NCBI RefSeq assembly: GCF_016919175.1
Contig: NZ_JAFFPU010000027.1
Span: 1 to 30,493 of the forward strand
Direction of reading: 5' to 3'
Source: Leptospira ainlahdjerensis
GTDB taxonomy: Bacteria > Spirochaetota > Leptospiria > Leptospirales > Leptospiraceae
Length of the DNA: 30,493 nucleotides
In this document: one piece after another, positions 17,979 through 26,091 of the stretch
How positions within the stretch are numbered: the stretch's first letter is position 1
How the letters are laid out: the number at the start of each line of letters is the position of its first letter
Translations under genes and position numbers: made by a program
Notes under the pieces: model-generated
Told to the model about the DNA's origin: nothing
Databases searched by the model: none
The model's input: the letters and a program-made list of their open reading frames with translations, nothing else

Positions 17979-18719
17979 ATGGACCTTTGGTATATTTGGC
18001 TCATCGTTCTGTTTTTTATTTTTTTCGCACTCATTGAAAAAGTCTTCAAAGCTAAAGATTATCCTCGTACGAAATTTTGGAAAGTTAGAGGGGTAATTTC
18101 GACTCTCTGTTATCTCGCCGTCTCCATTTCGGCGCCGTTGTTATGGGACGCATGGCTTTCGGAACGTTCTCTCCTGGACCTGACCGCGTTCTCTTTCTGG
18201 GTAACGATACCGATCGCATTCTTTTCCTATGAATTATCTCAATACGTCTGGCATAGAAGTATGCACACGTTCTCTCCTTTGTGGAGGGTCTTCCATCAGA
18301 TGCACCATTCAGCGGAGAGTTTCGACGTCTACGGAGCTTTTTATTTTAGTCTTGCGGATATGATCGGATTCACTTTTTTAACGAGTTTTGCGCTTGTATT
18401 TCTTATCGGTGTTCCGGCTAACGCGGCGATTACGGCCGGTTTGATGCACACCTTCTTGGGGATTTTTCAGCACGTAAATTTCAAAACTCCAAGGTGGCTC
18501 GGCTTTTTGGTTCATAGACCTGAAAATCACGCGTATCATCACGCAAAGGATATACATTCCTTCAATTACGGAAACACCCCCTTTTTCGATTTTTTATTCC
18601 GAACTTTTAAGAATCCTGAAACCTTTCCCAATGATGTCGGTTTTTACGAAGGCGCTTCTCTGCGGATTCTGGAGATGCACCTGGCAAAGGACGTCTCCAA
18701 ACCGAATCTAAAAGTATAA
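17979..18719 (+). CDS. Sterol desaturase / fatty acid hydroxylase superfamily enzyme
   Basis: 246 residues from ATG 17979, with GGAG at 17967-17970 and 8-base spacing. Four or so membrane segments and the histidine clusters that hold the di-iron centre are present: H92-RSM-H96, H106-QMHH (106-110), H165, and H184-AYHH (184-188). The family oxidises lipids in the membrane, by hydroxylation or desaturation; the substrate is not evident. It converges with a Baeyer-Villiger-type monooxygenase, and a two-way terminator lies between them. The first ~49 residues and the ribosome site resemble the relic at 29946-30104 in front of the TonB receptor, which suggests there was once a second copy. Confidence 0.93.
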   Translation: MDLWYIWLIVLFFIFFALIEKVFKAKDYPRTKFWKVRGVISTLCYLAVSISAPLLWDAWLSERSLLDLTAFSFWVTIPIAFFSYELSQYVWHRSMHTFSPLWRVFHQMHHSAESFDVYGAFYFSLADMIGFTFLTSFALVFLIGVPANAAITAGLMHTFLGIFQHVNFKTPRWLGFLVHRPENHAYHHAKDIHSFNYGNTPFFDFLFRTFKNPETFPNDVGFYEGASLRILEMHLAKDVSKPNLKV

Positions 18720-18735
18720 ATTTATAGAACTCAAA

Positions 18736-18770
18736 AGCAGAATCGTCTCGGATACGGTTCAGCTTTTTTT
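18736..18770. terminator. Intrinsic terminator between convergent genes
   Basis: AGCAGAATCG (18736-18745 region) pairs with CGGTTCAGCT (18755-18764) through ten positions with one mismatch and one G-U pair, followed by T to 18770. On the minus strand the hairpin is followed by a short TTTT, so it may stop transcription in both directions. Confidence 0.7.
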
Positions 18771-18781
18771 CAAAGAAAGAA

Positions 18782-20344
18782 TCAGCCGAACCACATCGCA
18801 ATTTTTGAAACAAGACCTATACTTTCCAGGCGATCGTCCGACTTCACGATCTCGTAATGAGAAAAATTCACCGACTTTGTTTTTAGACGAAACTCGAAAG
18901 TAAAGCCGGGCCAGAGTGTCGTGTTTTTTCCGTTCTTGGTTCGATACCAACTCATACAACCGCCCGTATTCCAGATCGATTTTTCCAATCTCGATTGGAT
19001 CTTTTCGTTATAACGATCCTGTGCTTCTTTTAAGACGTTGATAAATTTTAACTTCTTCCTGTTTAAAGAAAGAATACATTGAAGAGCGTAGTTGATCTGT
19101 GATTCGATCATCAAAACCATCGAACTGTGCCCAAGTCCTGTGTTCGGTCCTACGATCAGAAACATATTAGGAAAACCTGAAACGGTGGTTCCGAGGTAGG
19201 CTTCAGCCCCGTTCTTCCAGGCCTCGTTCAAATCCAAACCGCCGATGCCCTTAACCGGAAATGGAGCCTTCGCGTCCGCGGCCTGAAAACCGGTCGCCAA
19301 AATCAGCGCGTCCAGAGGATGTTCTACGCCGTCCTGAGTAAGCACACCATTCTCGCGAACCTCCCGAATCCCGCTAGTGACCACATCCACATTCTGTTTT
19401 TGTAATGCAGCATAGTATTCATTCGAGATCAAAACTCTCTTACAACCGATCGTAAAACTCGGAGTGACTTTTTTTCTCAGAACCGGATCCGAAACGTTTT
19501 TTTTGAGATAACCTTTGGCAAAAAATTCCAGAACTTTCATCAACCCCGGAAGGATCGTAAACGCGATCACTCTGAATTCCAACATCCAATAGATTGCAAA
19601 ACGGAAAATCCATTGGGCCGGAGGAAAAAAACGAAACAAGGCCCTCTCGAAGCCGGAGATCGCACGATCCGGTTTTGAGATCACCCAAGGTGCGGTCCTT
19701 TGAAAGAGGGTCAATTTTTTCACTTCCGATTGGATCGCCGGGACGATCTGAATCGCGCTCGCTCCCGTACCGATCACGCCTACGGTTTTCCCTTTGAGAT
19801 CGTAAGAATGATCCCATCTAGCCGAATGAAACATCTTGCCCTTGAATTTTTTCAAACCGGGAACGTCCGGTAAAACGGGACGACTCAGGCCCCCTGATCC
19901 GTTGATCAGAGATTTCGCCTTGTATGTATTTCCGTTAGAGGCTTTCACGTTCCAGAAACCGGATCTCTCGTCAAAGACCGCTGACTCCGCGGAAGTATTA
20001 AAATGGATCTGAGGTCTGAGATCGTATTTATCGGCGCAGTGATTGAGGTATTCCAAAATTTCGGACTGAAGTCCGTACATCCGGGACCAGTTCGGGTTTC
20101 TCTCAAAGGAAAAAGAATAGAGATGCGATTGAACGTCACAAGCCGCGCCGGGATAATGATTGTCCCTCCAGGTTCCACCTACGCCGTCCGCTTGTTCCAA
20201 GATCACAAAAGAATGAATCCCCTTTTCTTTGAGTCGGACTCCCATTCCCAAACCGGCGAATCCGGTTCCGACGATGACGGCGTCCAAGATCTGGTTCTCG
20301 GAAGTTTTCACTTTCGCTTTCTCTTCTTTCAAATTCTGAGTCAT
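18782..20344 (-). CDS. Flavin-containing (Baeyer-Villiger-type) monooxygenase
   Basis: 520 residues. An N-terminal FAD-binding Rossmann fold has VIVGTGFAGLG (G26, G28, G31), then VGGTWRDNHYPGAACD. The Baeyer-Villiger fingerprint FxGxxxHxxxW is present as FKGKMFHSARW (167-177). A second Rossmann motif for NADPH is GVIGTGASAIQ (about 189-199). The later ATGFQAAD and FLIVGPNTGLGHSS stretches are typical. The enzyme would insert oxygen into a ketone or oxidise a lipophilic substrate in the cytoplasm using NADPH and O2. ATG 20344 has AGGAGA upstream. The opposite gene is an oxidative di-iron enzyme; a shared lipid substrate is possible but unproven. The family is large and includes amine-oxidising FMOs, so the exact reaction is open. 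Confidence 0.92.
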   Translation of the reverse strand: MTQNLKEEKAKVKTSENQILDAVIVGTGFAGLGMGVRLKEKGIHSFVILEQADGVGGTWRDNHYPGAACDVQSHLYSFSFERNPNWSRMYGLQSEILEYLNHCADKYDLRPQIHFNTSAESAVFDERSGFWNVKASNGNTYKAKSLINGSGGLSRPVLPDVPGLKKFKGKMFHSARWDHSYDLKGKTVGVIGTGASAIQIVPAIQSEVKKLTLFQRTAPWVISKPDRAISGFERALFRFFPPAQWIFRFAIYWMLEFRVIAFTILPGLMKVLEFFAKGYLKKNVSDPVLRKKVTPSFTIGCKRVLISNEYYAALQKQNVDVVTSGIREVRENGVLTQDGVEHPLDALILATGFQAADAKAPFPVKGIGGLDLNEAWKNGAEAYLGTTVSGFPNMFLIVGPNTGLGHSSMVLMIESQINYALQCILSLNRKKLKFINVLKEAQDRYNEKIQSRLEKSIWNTGGCMSWYRTKNGKNTTLWPGFTFEFRLKTKSVNFSHYEIVKSDDRLESIGLVSKIAMWFG

Positions 20345-20898
20345 TTCCCAATTCTCCTCATTCGAATCGAAATCGTAGAAAGATCCCGAAAGGGTATCTT
20401 TCGTTTTTCGAAGAGAATCCTAACCGAGATGGAAGCTGAATTCGACCAGACTTATGATTTTTGACCGGAATAGGCTGATCGATTCCGAAATCAGAGAGGT
20501 TTTTTACGCGCGATTTTAGGTGCTTGTCCAAAATTTCAGAATGTAGGAACTCCAATAAAAGTTTAAGAATGAAAAACCTGTTGGAAAGTTGAGACTCCAC
20601 TCAAGGGAAGATAGCTGTGGGGAACGCTGTTTTTTTTCGAGTTCGCCGAGCTCTGAAAGAGTTTTTTTCGACTTTGAAACAAGGTGTAAGTTCGAAGAAA
20701 AATGAGAAAGGGGGATTGTTGTTTGGCAGAGGAGGGTCGAAAGCCGAAAAACTTCCTTCCTTCTGAAAGAAAAAATCGTGCTCTGTTCCTTCCCCTTCCT
20801 CAAAAATTTTCATCTCGAAAAAACGGAAACATCCGCGACAACACTCCCCATCGGCCATAAGCAGAACCTTAGCCAAAAGTTGCATGGACGGAAGAAAA
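20345..20898. other. Gene-poor spacer upstream of the monooxygenase
   Basis: About 550 bp without a credible gene. The open minus-strand frames (such as 20885-20601) are rich in Phe and Lys and lack ribosome sites. One GTAGGAACTCC word occurs at about 20543, related to the other short repeats of the window. Confidence 0.5.
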
Positions 20899-21052
20899 TC
20901 AGTCGGAACTACGACAATCTTTCAGTGAAACGCGCGCGCCCCGCCCGATTTTCGGGTGGAGGGGCGGGTGGTGGAAAAAATTCCGCAAGACTTTCCTATA
21001 TCACAAAATTCTAATCTTGCAAGCAAAAATCACCGTGTAGGAGCTCTTACAA
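20899..21052. repeat. 154-bp direct repeat, copy 1, with GC-rich hairpin
   Basis: It begins TCAGTCGGAACTACGAC and ends GTAGGAGCTCTTACAA. The core is strikingly GC-rich for this DNA: after CGCGCGCG, CCCGCCC (20940-20946) can pair with GGGCGGG (20962-20968), or the inner CCCGA with TCGGG around TTT. The near-palindrome GTAGGAGCTCTTAC closes the unit. Just beyond, CTTACAAG (21046-21053) and CTTGTAAG (21062-21069) form a perfect 8-bp inverted repeat. Confidence 0.95.
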
Positions 21053-21210
21053 GAGCCCTTCCTTGTAAGGACGATTCTCATTGCGGTTTCTCTCGACTCG
21101 TGGGAAAGGCGATGGCCATAAGGAATAGAATGAGAATTTCCGGAAAAATTCTAAATCATCCCAAAGGCAAATTCACGTTCCGTAAGAAGGATCGTCGCCA
21201 GTATCCAGTT

Positions 21211-21365
21211 TCAGTCGGAACTACGACAATCTTTCAGTGAAACGCGCGCGCCCCGCCCGATTTTCGGGTGGTGGGGCGGGTGGCGGGAAAAAATTCCGCA
21301 AGACTTTCCTATATCACAAAATTCTAATCTTACAAGCAAAAATCACCGTGTAGGAGCTCTTACAA
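21211..21365. repeat. 154-bp direct repeat, copy 2
   Basis: This matches copy 1 with three substitutions and one inserted G, all but one within or next to the GC-rich hairpin loop. Copies are separated by 158 bp of unrelated sequence and point the same way. No terminal inverted repeats, target duplication or ORF show that it is mobile. Confidence 0.95.
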
Positions 21366-21463
21366 AAATCTCACCTACGACGGCGTTCATTCTAAGCCCC
21401 ACCTCAATTTACGAAAAAGGACTTACCTTTCAAAGAGCAGGAGGGAAAAACAAAAAACCCGTT

Positions 21464-22831
21464 TTAGTTATTTAAAAGAGAACGGAGAATTTCCCGAGTC
21501 GCTGAACCTGTCAGAGAAAAGTCGTGACCCGTCTCCTCTAAAAGATGTTCCGCTTTTTTTGGATCCAAAGTGGGAAAAATTTCCTTCATTTTTGTTCCAA
21601 GTTCTTTTTCTAAATCATATTCAGGATTCATTGTATATTCGGGACCGAACGTATCGATGATCGATGAATTGATCTCTTCCGAGTGGGAAGAGGCACGCTT
21701 GCCGACAAACTTCATCAACTCTCCGTTTGAAACGCCTTGGGGAAAGTTTTCGAATTCCTTCGTCAAAAATCCGGTCAAAGTAGAAGTCACCGGAGTTGGA
21801 CTTTTGTAAAACTGAATCAAACCGTAAGAAACAAAATCCTCGTATAGAAAGTGACGATTGGTTACGAGTTGTGTGGACTTAGCCTTCATTTCCTTTTTAG
21901 CTTCTTTAGAAGAAAAGACAAACTTCAAGTAATAGAAAAAACCGGCGTCCGGAACCGCTTTAGAATGATAAGGCTGACCTATATCCTGAAGATAGTGACA
22001 GGCCCAGGCTGCGAATCTGTATCTCCAGTATTCGTGACCAGTTCTCCCCGCTAATTTGGAAAGACGGGAAAATAATTCGATACGATCCAACATCATTCCA
22101 CCTTCCACGACCTCGGGTGCGAAGATAGAAATGAGCCAATTCTCATTCTGAAACTGAATGTGAAAAGGAGCCTTACTACCTTCTCCTTCCGGTTTACCGT
22201 AAGGTTGTTTACCGTATCCGTATTCAGTAATTCCCCAAAGACTGTGATCCATTCCCCAATCCGGTTCGTCGATGTACGTAAAAAGAACGGAGCGAATCGG
22301 CATCTTACTCCCGGTCTTGGAAATAAATTTCGCGGGTAAATCGGGCGTATCCGAAAGATAAGGAGAAACGGAAGAGAACGGAACATTTCCTTGTTTCATA
22401 GGAACGCTCGGAAGAACCCTTTCTACTTCCAGGAACTTTGTTTTAGGATTGAGCCGGGAAGCCCTTAAAAATTCCGGAACACTCGCCTGATCGGGGCGAA
22501 ATTCAATCTTTTGAAAACGTTTCGACCCTCTTGCCAGTTCCCATTCCGCAAATTCGTCAAAGAGAGTTTTTAAAGAATTTTTCTCCTTTTTCACAAAGGA
22601 GTCTAGTGATTCGGTCGCCACTTCCTGAGAAGTAAAACTCATGCTCGGATGCTCCAAGGCACGATCCATAACAAGATAATGGGTTCCCCAGGAAAACAAG
22701 GTTCCGGGAAAAAGAAGAATGATAAAAAGAGCCGTCGCTTTTTTACCGAGGTTCGCGGTAGGAAGAATTGACTTTCCGGAAAACTTAGGATCATTCTGAT
22801 TGAAAATAATATTCTTTTGATTTTGAATCAT
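21464..22831 (-). CDS. Secreted zinc phospholipase C / S1-P1 nuclease-like enzyme
   Basis: 455 residues from ATG 22831; an upstream start at 22891 would only lengthen the leader. A long n-region is followed by a signal peptide (about 28-47) whose predicted cleavage exposes W48-GTHYLVMDRAL. This matches the rule in zinc PLC and S1/P1 enzymes that the mature protein starts with Trp, whose amino group and carbonyl bind zinc. Further ligand-like motifs are H51, RFAAWACHYLQDIGQPYHS (HxxxD and H) and TNRHFLYEDFVSYG (HxxxE). The fold would be all-helical with three zinc ions, and the product secreted or periplasmic. The insert regions are longer than in Bacillus PLC (about 245 residues mature). Whether it cleaves phospholipid or nucleic acid cannot be told. 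The MIQN start is echoed by the small ORF at 23549. Confidence 0.78.
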   Translation of the reverse strand: MIQNQKNIIFNQNDPKFSGKSILPTANLGKKATALFIILLFPGTLFSWGTHYLVMDRALEHPSMSFTSQEVATESLDSFVKKEKNSLKTLFDEFAEWELARGSKRFQKIEFRPDQASVPEFLRASRLNPKTKFLEVERVLPSVPMKQGNVPFSSVSPYLSDTPDLPAKFISKTGSKMPIRSVLFTYIDEPDWGMDHSLWGITEYGYGKQPYGKPEGEGSKAPFHIQFQNENWLISIFAPEVVEGGMMLDRIELFSRLSKLAGRTGHEYWRYRFAAWACHYLQDIGQPYHSKAVPDAGFFYYLKFVFSSKEAKKEMKAKSTQLVTNRHFLYEDFVSYGLIQFYKSPTPVTSTLTGFLTKEFENFPQGVSNGELMKFVGKRASSHSEEINSSIIDTFGPEYTMNPEYDLEKELGTKMKEIFPTLDPKKAEHLLEETGHDFSLTGSATREILRSLLNN

Positions 22832-23548
22832 GGTTCTCTCTGTAATCTCTGTTCTTACCTCCAAAAATATAACGAAACAGAACGAACGCAATCAAAGAAC
22901 GAAAATCCAAACCTTTCCGAGAAAGATCCGAGCCCTCCAAAACTTCCGTGACCGAGCGAGTCGAATTATAAATAAAAGCGAGGCCTTTCTTTGAAAAGTT
23001 CCCGTTTATAGAAAAGCGTTAAAACGCCGATTTTCCCCCTCTTTTTTGAAATCATAAACTTCTCCGAGAGTGTTAAAAAAAACTCCCTAAGAAGAAAGAA
23101 AACTTCGAAACCAGCCTCGTTTTTAAAACGAACTCGTAAAAAGATACAAACAAAGAAGGAAAGTAAAACAAGAACATCGGGTTTAGGAAAGACCTGATCG
23201 ACTCGACAAAAAAACTTTCTCAAACAAGACAGGAATCGGGCGACAATTCCTTCCAATCCGTTTTCCAAAATAAAATCCGGTTAACACTCGATCGTTCCAT
23301 TCTTTTCAAAGAGGACTCCATTTTTATTTTTTTTTCAAAAATCTAAAACGAATCTCTGCATTGGAAACTTAGGATCTCTTACGGAACTTTCTTTTTTTTT
23401 CGCCGCTTTCACAAAAAAAGATCGGCAAAAAAGGAATCAACACCATCAACCCGGGAATGAACGACTAACCTAACTAGCATTATGCGACACAGCCTGAAAA
23501 AAAATAAATTTGATCGGTTAGTGCTAAATAAGGAGACGGAGAGAGAAT
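22832..23548. other. Long AT-rich spacer with possible divergent promoters
   Basis: About 700 bp between the phospholipase-like gene (minus) and the small ORF (plus). It has several A and T runs and no credible gene; a 100-codon minus frame from TTG 23268 lacks supporting signals. The only specific feature I see is the LytTR-like pair at 23432-23466. Confidence 0.5.
23432..23466 (-). promoter_or_regulatory. Candidate LytTR binding site, pair D
   Basis: Read on the minus strand, GTCGTTCATTCCC (from 23453-23465) and GTTGATTCC (from 23433-23441) repeat the motif found at pairs A-C. The GGAAT cores start at 23433 and 23454, again exactly 21 bp apart. The second half-site has GATTCC in place of CATTCC. 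It could act on the phospholipase-like gene or on the lipoprotein gene. Confidence 0.4.
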
Positions 23549-23716
23549 ATGATTCAAAACAGAATACACGTTATGCATCTTCTAAAGAAGTTTCATACGA
23601 ATTCGAAAAAAATTAAATCGATCGATATTTTCTCTCCAAAAACCTTGGGGATCTTTCGGCAACGAATTCTTTTTCATCCGAGATCCAAGTTTGCAACAGA
23701 ACGATTTGAAAAATAA
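23549..23716 (+). CDS. Possible small protein of 55 residues
   Basis: ATG 23549 follows AAGGAGACGGAGAGAGAAT, which offers a strong ribosome site. The frame encodes a basic 55-residue protein, MIQNRIHVMHLLKKFHT and onward, ending TERFEK. No membrane helix or motif is seen. The first codons and the GAGAGA before them resemble the start of the divergent phospholipase-like gene (MIQN), perhaps by duplication or chance. It ends about 100 bp before the lipoprotein start. It may be a real small gene, a leader, or a relic. Confidence 0.35.
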   Translation: MIQNRIHVMHLLKKFHTNSKKIKSIDIFSPKTLGIFRQRILFHPRSKFATERFEK

Positions 23717-23820
23717 AAATGAAAAAATGAATGCACAAAGTTCGGGATAAATTCTACGAAAACAAAGAAAATTCGCAGAAGACAAGTTCCGTTCGACAAA
23801 CAATAGATAGGAGTTTTCCG

Positions 23821-24378
23821 TTGAAAACAAAACAAACCAATTTTAAAATCGTATCCATGGCCTTGCTGATCGGACTTTTCATCGGCTTGTCCAACTGTGA
23901 AGAAGAGAAAAAGAACGACAATACTGCGTTAATCACCTTGGTAGCAGCCGCCAATGCCGGTCCAGCACAACCGGTGGATCTTCCTCAGCCTGCGGTAAAC
24001 ACGGCGATTCTAAAACTCGGGGAACAAGCCTTTGTCTTGACCGACTTGCAGCTTTGTCGTACCGGCCTTGGTGGAATCATCATTTCACAAACGGTAGCGA
24101 CCCCCCTCCCTACTCTTAATATCCACGAAATTGACTTTTCTAAAACGGGTAGTGTCACATTAGGAGAAGGTGGTTCCGCCCTGGATATCGATGCGGCCGG
24201 CGGCACGTATGGTGCTGGTAAAAATGGAGTCAAAGGAAGTTGTTCCGCAACCGTCAAGGAAACCACTGCGACCACTTACGATCTGCAAGCCCTGGATTGT
24301 CCGATCACGAAGCAATTCCAAGCAAACAACATCCCCGATGTGAATCTTTCCTTCCGGGTTCGTTGTACAAAACAGTAA
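23821..24378 (+). CDS. Small lipoprotein
   Basis: 185 residues from TTG 23821, chosen because AGGAG lies at 23809-23813 with 7-base spacing and because it gives a proper lipoprotein signal. MKTKQTNFKIVSMALLIGLFIGLSNC has a basic start, a hydrophobic core and the lipobox LSNC with C26. An ATG at 23731 would bury the signal behind 30 residues. The mature part opens with charged EEEKKNDN, then is rich in Gly, Thr and Ala, with cysteines in LQLCRTGLGG, GSCSATVKE, LDCPITKQ and the end VRCTKQ. No domain is recognised. It is likely anchored in the inner or outer membrane. A strong terminator follows. Confidence 0.85.
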   Translation: MKTKQTNFKIVSMALLIGLFIGLSNCEEEKKNDNTALITLVAAANAGPAQPVDLPQPAVNTAILKLGEQAFVLTDLQLCRTGLGGIIISQTVATPLPTLNIHEIDFSKTGSVTLGEGGSALDIDAAGGTYGAGKNGVKGSCSATVKETTATTYDLQALDCPITKQFQANNIPDVNLSFRVRCTKQ

Positions 24379-24389
24379 TCTGTTTCAAT

Positions 24390-24417
24390 CCCTCGATCGT
24401 ACGATCGAGGGGTTTTT
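24390..24417 (+). terminator. Strong intrinsic terminator after the lipoprotein gene
   Basis: CCCTCGATCG (24390-24399) and CGATCGAGGG (24402-24411) are perfectly complementary around TA, followed by G and TTTTT. The arms can act in both directions; the minus-strand gene ending at 24428 converges on it. Confidence 0.92.
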
Positions 24418-24427
24418 CTTTCTTTTA

Positions 24428-24871
24428 TCATTCATTCCATCGTTTGAGAATCCATACACCGATCACGACCGCTACGATTTCAGTGCTCATGCTGAAATAG
24501 ATATATTCGTTGACCGGGCCGTCCCAAAGAACTGTACAAATTCTTCCCAAAAAAAGGCCTCCCGCCGTTGTGATGGAAAGTAAAATCCCGGCTTGAACCC
24601 GTTCTTTTTTGAAGACCCCGAGTAATAGAAAGACTCCTACTCCCAAACAAAGTCCCCCATACATTGCGCGGAAGTCGGCAAGAGCCGAGGTTGTCCGAAT
24701 TTCGATTCCGATCCAAGTGGCGAGTCGGGCCGGGAATAGAAAAAATCCGATCGCAAATGCTTCGTAAACGGCAATGTTTGCGAGAAGAAAAATTTTGGAA
24801 ACGAGAGATAGAATTCGATCCTTTTCTCCGGGTCGATCCATCGTAAGACCATTGGTTTGCATTCCTACCAT
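24428..24871 (-). CDS. DUF4345-type four-helix membrane protein
   Basis: 147 residues with four membrane segments (about 20-45, 68-88, 95-115 and 123-142). The stretch ALADFRAMYGGLCLGVGVFLLLG matches the conserved second-helix motif I associate with DUF4345 (DxRAxYGGLxLxxG). Function is unknown; members are small inner-membrane proteins. The start is uncertain: ATG 24871, the fourth-codon ATG and the ATG of MDRPGEKDR are all possible, and the last gives the cleanest cytoplasmic lead. It converges with the lipoprotein gene at a shared terminator and is separated by about 130 bp from the AraC-type gene behind it. Confidence 0.75.
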   Translation of the reverse strand: MVGMQTNGLTMDRPGEKDRILSLVSKIFLLANIAVYEAFAIGFFLFPARLATWIGIEIRTTSALADFRAMYGGLCLGVGVFLLLGVFKKERVQAGILLSITTAGGLFLGRICTVLWDGPVNEYIYFSMSTEIVAVVIGVWILKRWNE

Positions 24872-24998
24872 CCTGTTGACAAGCGCAACAAAGAAGATTG
24901 TGAGGCATTCTTCTCATTTCATCGACCGGAGTTATAACGGCTTACATTTTTTTTTGAAAACCTTTATAAAGTCTTACATGGAAACTGGAAAAGGATCG

Positions 24999-26090
24999 TT
25001 AAGAACGATAAGAAAGCGGCCGAGTCTGTCGGGAAGACTTGCGATATTCGACGGGTGTTTTTTGAGTGAACTTCAAAAAGGCTTCGTTAAAAGAGGAGCG
25101 GTTGTTAAATCCGACTTCCATTGCGATTTCGAGAACGGTTTTATCACTTTCCAAAAGTAGCCTCTTGGCCTCTTCTACCCGGGAATGATTCAGCCATGAA
25201 AAAAAACTTTTGTTGAGCTTACGATTGATCAACTCCGATAACTGATGAGTCGAAAGGGAAACTTTTTCCGCGACGGAAGAAAGGGAAACGTCCTCGTCCC
25301 GAAATATTTTCTCCTCTTTCATCATTCTTTCCAATTCAGAAAGAATGGAATCGACTTCCAATCCGCCGAGACGAGAGCGCGAATATTTGGATTGTACGAG
25401 TTCCACGTGGATCGTTTCTTCCAGATCGGCGTATTTTTTTCTCACGTAATAAACGAGACAAAGAGCAAAGCTGATCACCCAACTTGAAACTTTCAAAAAG
25501 AAGAATTCAAAACCGATCCCAAGAATTCCCAGAACGGCAACCGAAGAAAAATCGAAAAAACAGATCCAAATCAATAGCCTGAGTTTTTTTTCCTGAATGG
25601 AGGATAACATTCTCAGAATCAGAATCCCGAAAAAAAAGGAATACAAAGCGGCACAAACGGAAAGCCCCGTAAAAAAAAGTTCAGCTCCGTTCTGATTCGA
25701 AAAAGAACCCCCCCAAGGAAATGAATCCACTCTCGAAACAAAGAATAAAAGCGGAATCGCGACTCCTATCCCCGGCATAAGCGATATCCAGGTCGAAAAA
25801 CGAAATCGAAATTCTTCTTCCACCATTGTCTGTACCGAAACATAAGCGAAGGGACCGATCAAAAAAAGAATGGGAAGACTCAAAAAAAGATAAAGGGAAG
25901 AATTTTGAAAAACCCCTTGAAACGTAATCGCATTCAAAAGTTGTAAAGTTCCGATCAGAATCAGGGTGATTGAAAAAAAGATCTGAAACCTTGTTCTTTT
26001 GGGAAATAGAAGTTCGGAGATCGCGAGTAAAAACGCTAAAAATCCTCCGAAAATTGCGAAAGCGTTTCCAAACCAATCCAAGTACACCAT
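24999..26090 (-). CDS. Membrane-bound AraC-family transcriptional regulator
   Basis: 363 residues. Seven hydrophobic segments fill about 1-215, after which comes a cytoplasmic linker and an AraC/XylS DNA-binding domain (about 255-355). The domain contains SLSSVAEKVSLSTHQLSELINRKLNKSF for the first helix-turn-helix and TVLEIAMEVGFNNRSSFNEAFLKFTQKTPVEYRK for the second, the well-conserved signature. This layout, a multi-helix membrane sensor fused to AraC, is common in Leptospira and Bacteroidetes. It starts one base after the stop of the lipoprotein gene at 26092, so the two are translated together; the lipoprotein may be its sensor partner or target (inference). The ligand is unknown. Confidence 0.9.
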   Translation of the reverse strand: MVYLDWFGNAFAIFGGFLAFLLAISELLFPKRTRFQIFFSITLILIGTLQLLNAITFQGVFQNSSLYLFLSLPILFLIGPFAYVSVQTMVEEEFRFRFSTWISLMPGIGVAIPLLFFVSRVDSFPWGGSFSNQNGAELFFTGLSVCAALYSFFFGILILRMLSSIQEKKLRLLIWICFFDFSSVAVLGILGIGFEFFFLKVSSWVISFALCLVYYVRKKYADLEETIHVELVQSKYSRSRLGGLEVDSILSELERMMKEEKIFRDEDVSLSSVAEKVSLSTHQLSELINRKLNKSFFSWLNHSRVEEAKRLLLESDKTVLEIAMEVGFNNRSSFNEAFLKFTQKTPVEYRKSSRQTRPLSYRS

Positions 26091-26091
26091 A

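Noticed and set aside
20601..20885. 94-codon minus-strand ORF
   Set aside because: Biased composition, no ribosome site, no recognisable motif, in a repeat-rich spacer.
20899..21365. Insertion sequence or composite transposon
   Set aside because: The two copies are short direct repeats without inverted ends, target duplications or a transposase frame between them.
22966..23268. 100-codon minus-strand ORF
   Set aside because: TTG start with no ribosome site and composition typical of AT-rich noncoding DNA.
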